From UBA7957 sp965222695 (GTDB taxonomy: Bacteria; Pseudomonadota; Gammaproteobacteria; Granulosicoccales; Granulosicoccaceae): 64,000 nt of DNA. How positions within the stretch are numbered: position 1 is the first letter of the stretch; the number at the start of each line of letters is the position of its first letter. The DNA is taken from the NCBI GenBank assembly GCA_965222695.1, contig OZ244967.1, positions 2,418,001 to 2,482,000 of the forward strand. Reading direction: 5' to 3'. Both the position numbers and the translations under genes were made by a program. A model generated the notes under the pieces. It was not told where the DNA came from. It made no database searches and worked only from the letters and a program-made list of their open reading frames with translations. Below, piece by piece: positions 63,061-64,000 of the stretch.

Positions 63061-64000
63061 CTAGTTTACTCTGTAGTTAGGCGCCTCTTTGGTAATTTGG
63101 ACATCATGGACATGGCTCTCCCGCATACCGGCGGCGGTAACCCGGACAAATTTTGCCTTCGCCTGCATGGCTTCGATATTCACCGCGCCGCAATAACCCA
63201 TACTGGAACGCAAGCCTCCCATCAATTGGTGAACTATGGCTGTCAATGCGCCTTTGTACGGCACTCTGCCTTCTATTCCTTCCGGGACCAGTTTATCCGC
63301 CGAATCCTCGTCATCCTGGAAATAGCGATCACTCGAACCCTTCTGCATAGCACCGATTGAGCCCATGCCCCGGTAGGATTTATAGGTCCTCCCCTGGTAC
63401 AACTCCACCTCGCCCGGGGCCTCCTTGGTGCCCGCCAGAAGACCGCCGATCATGACCGAACCAGCTCCCGCGGCGATGGCTTTTGCCAGGTCGCCGGAAA
63501 ACCGGATTCCGCCATCAGCGATCATCGGTACCTCACTGCCCTTTAACGCCCGGTAAACATTGTGAATCGCACTGATCTGCGGAACACCAACTCCGGCTAC
63601 AACTCGCGTGGTACAAATCGATCCAGGCCCTATCCCGACTTTGACACCGTCCGCGCCGTATTCAACCAGATCCCGTGCCGCCTCACCGGTTGCAATATTC
63701 CCGCCGATGATCTGTACATCCGGGAAATTCTGCCGGATCCAACGGACTCTTTCCAACACGCCTTTAGAATGGCCGTGAGCTGTATCCACCACAACCACAT
63801 CGACTCCGGCCTTGACCAGGGCTTCCACCCGTTGATCTGTATCGGCACCGGTACCGACTGCTGCACCCACTACCAGTCTTTCACGGGAATCCTTGACCGC
63901 ATTGGGATAATCCTGAGCTTTCTGAATATCCTTAACCGTTATCATTCCGCGCAGTTCAAAACCGTCATTCACTACCAGCACTTTTTCGATCCGGTGCCGG
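63061..64000 (-). CDS. guaB: IMP dehydrogenase, C-terminal part (continues past the window)
   Basis: About 313 codons visible. The end of the CBS pair (IEKVLVVNDGFELRGMITVKDI) is followed by the catalytic barrel: VVVVDTAHGHSKGVLERV, GNIATGEAARDLVEYGADGV, the Cys loop GIGPGSICTTR, GGIRFSGDLAKAIAAGA, flap MGSIGAMQKGSSDRYFQ, and the C-terminus EAPNYRVN. Oxidises IMP to XMP with NAD, the step before GuaA. Open at the window edge, start not seen. Confidence 0.97.
   Translation of the reverse strand, partial: RHRIEKVLVVNDGFELRGMITVKDIQKAQDYPNAVKDSRERLVVGAAVGTGADTDQRVEALVKAGVDVVVVDTAHGHSKGVLERVRWIRQNFPDVQIIGGNIATGEAARDLVEYGADGVKVGIGPGSICTTRVVAGVGVPQISAIHNVYRALKGSEVPMIADGGIRFSGDLAKAIAAGAGSVMIGGLLAGTKEAPGEVELYQGRTYKSYRGMGSIGAMQKGSSDRYFQDDEDSADKLVPEGIEGRVPYKGALTAIVHQLMGGLRSSMGYCGAVNIEAMQAKAKFVRVTAAGMRESHVHDVQITKEAPNYRVN

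Noticed and set aside
1..64000. tRNA, rRNA, riboswitch or prophage genes
   Set aside because: No cloverleaf-like sequence, ribosomal RNA segment, known riboswitch core or phage structural gene was recognised on reading both strands; a covariance-model scan was not possible.

Overview
The window looks like chromosome of a gammaproteobacterium. Housekeeping pieces with typical gammaproteobacterial neighbours are present (guaB-guaA, lolA-rarA, soxR, an LPS-era yrbG-type exchanger), base composition is near balanced, and the accessory DNA is exceptionally rich in insertion sequences and broken genes. At least nine mobile-element insertions and more than a dozen truncated or frameshifted genes are visible, so this is a genome region in active decay and rearrangement. 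A host-restricted or recently bottlenecked lifestyle would fit, but that is inference.

Layout. 1-4.1 kb: decayed PKS/NRPS (KS-AT-ACP-aminotransferase, as in beta-amino-acyl lipopeptide or McyE-type synthases). 4.3-10.3 kb: metabolism and stress genes, namely a membrane LuxR regulator, a multicopper oxidase, a tautomerase, a SoxR/VOC divergent pair with a clear SoxR box, and a pirin. 10.5-13.5 kb: a CadC-like wHTH-TPR regulator, an exported alpha/beta hydrolase and a 49-aa exported acidic peptide. 13.8-15.1 kb: remnants of IS91, a TOTE-type primase-helicase and IS21. 15.2-17.1 kb: a bufferin (MNIO/RiPP) operon bufA-bufB-bufC. 17.4-22.8 kb: a first guaA 3' fragment, a 360-bp MITE with 56-bp perfect inverted repeats, a second regulator plus 53-aa exported peptide pair, a vapBC remnant and an ABC binding-protein remnant. 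22.8-30 kb: IS91 and IS1111-type elements, an abiEi-abiEii-TOTE helicase operon, and a second guaA 3' fragment. 30-45.8 kb: IS91 copies, a 2.2-kb duplicated unit carrying hicAB, a low-GC membrane protein, IS4-like, IS630 and IS1380 elements, truncated rarA and phoX, lolA, and chrB-chrA. 45.8-58.5 kb: a sulfonate cluster, best read as isethionate use. 58.8-64 kb: yrbG, an alcohol dehydrogenase remnant, the longest IS91 copy, intact guaA and the 3' part of guaB.

How genes work together. In the sulfonate cluster a TRAP transporter imports the substrate, a GMC dehydrogenase would oxidise isethionate to sulfoacetaldehyde, Xsc converts it to acetyl phosphate plus sulfite, and Pta makes acetyl-CoA. 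An IclR regulator sits inside the cluster, and a 17-bp palindrome (TGATMC-N5-GWATCA) recurs upstream of its two main transcription units. The TauE-like sulfite exporter at its end is frameshifted and cut by IS1380.

IS91-like copies share one fixed end that always follows GTGY, while their other ends all differ. They truncate neighbouring genes and delimit the duplicated hicAB unit. Three guaA 3' ends, one of them a sequence mosaic, suggest that the guaA locus has acted as an integration or rearrangement point. The most promising undescribed system is the duplicated pairing of a membrane wHTH-TPR regulator with a tiny exported Asp/Glu-rich peptide ending in Cys. The AbiE-TOTE helicase operon is the next best candidate.
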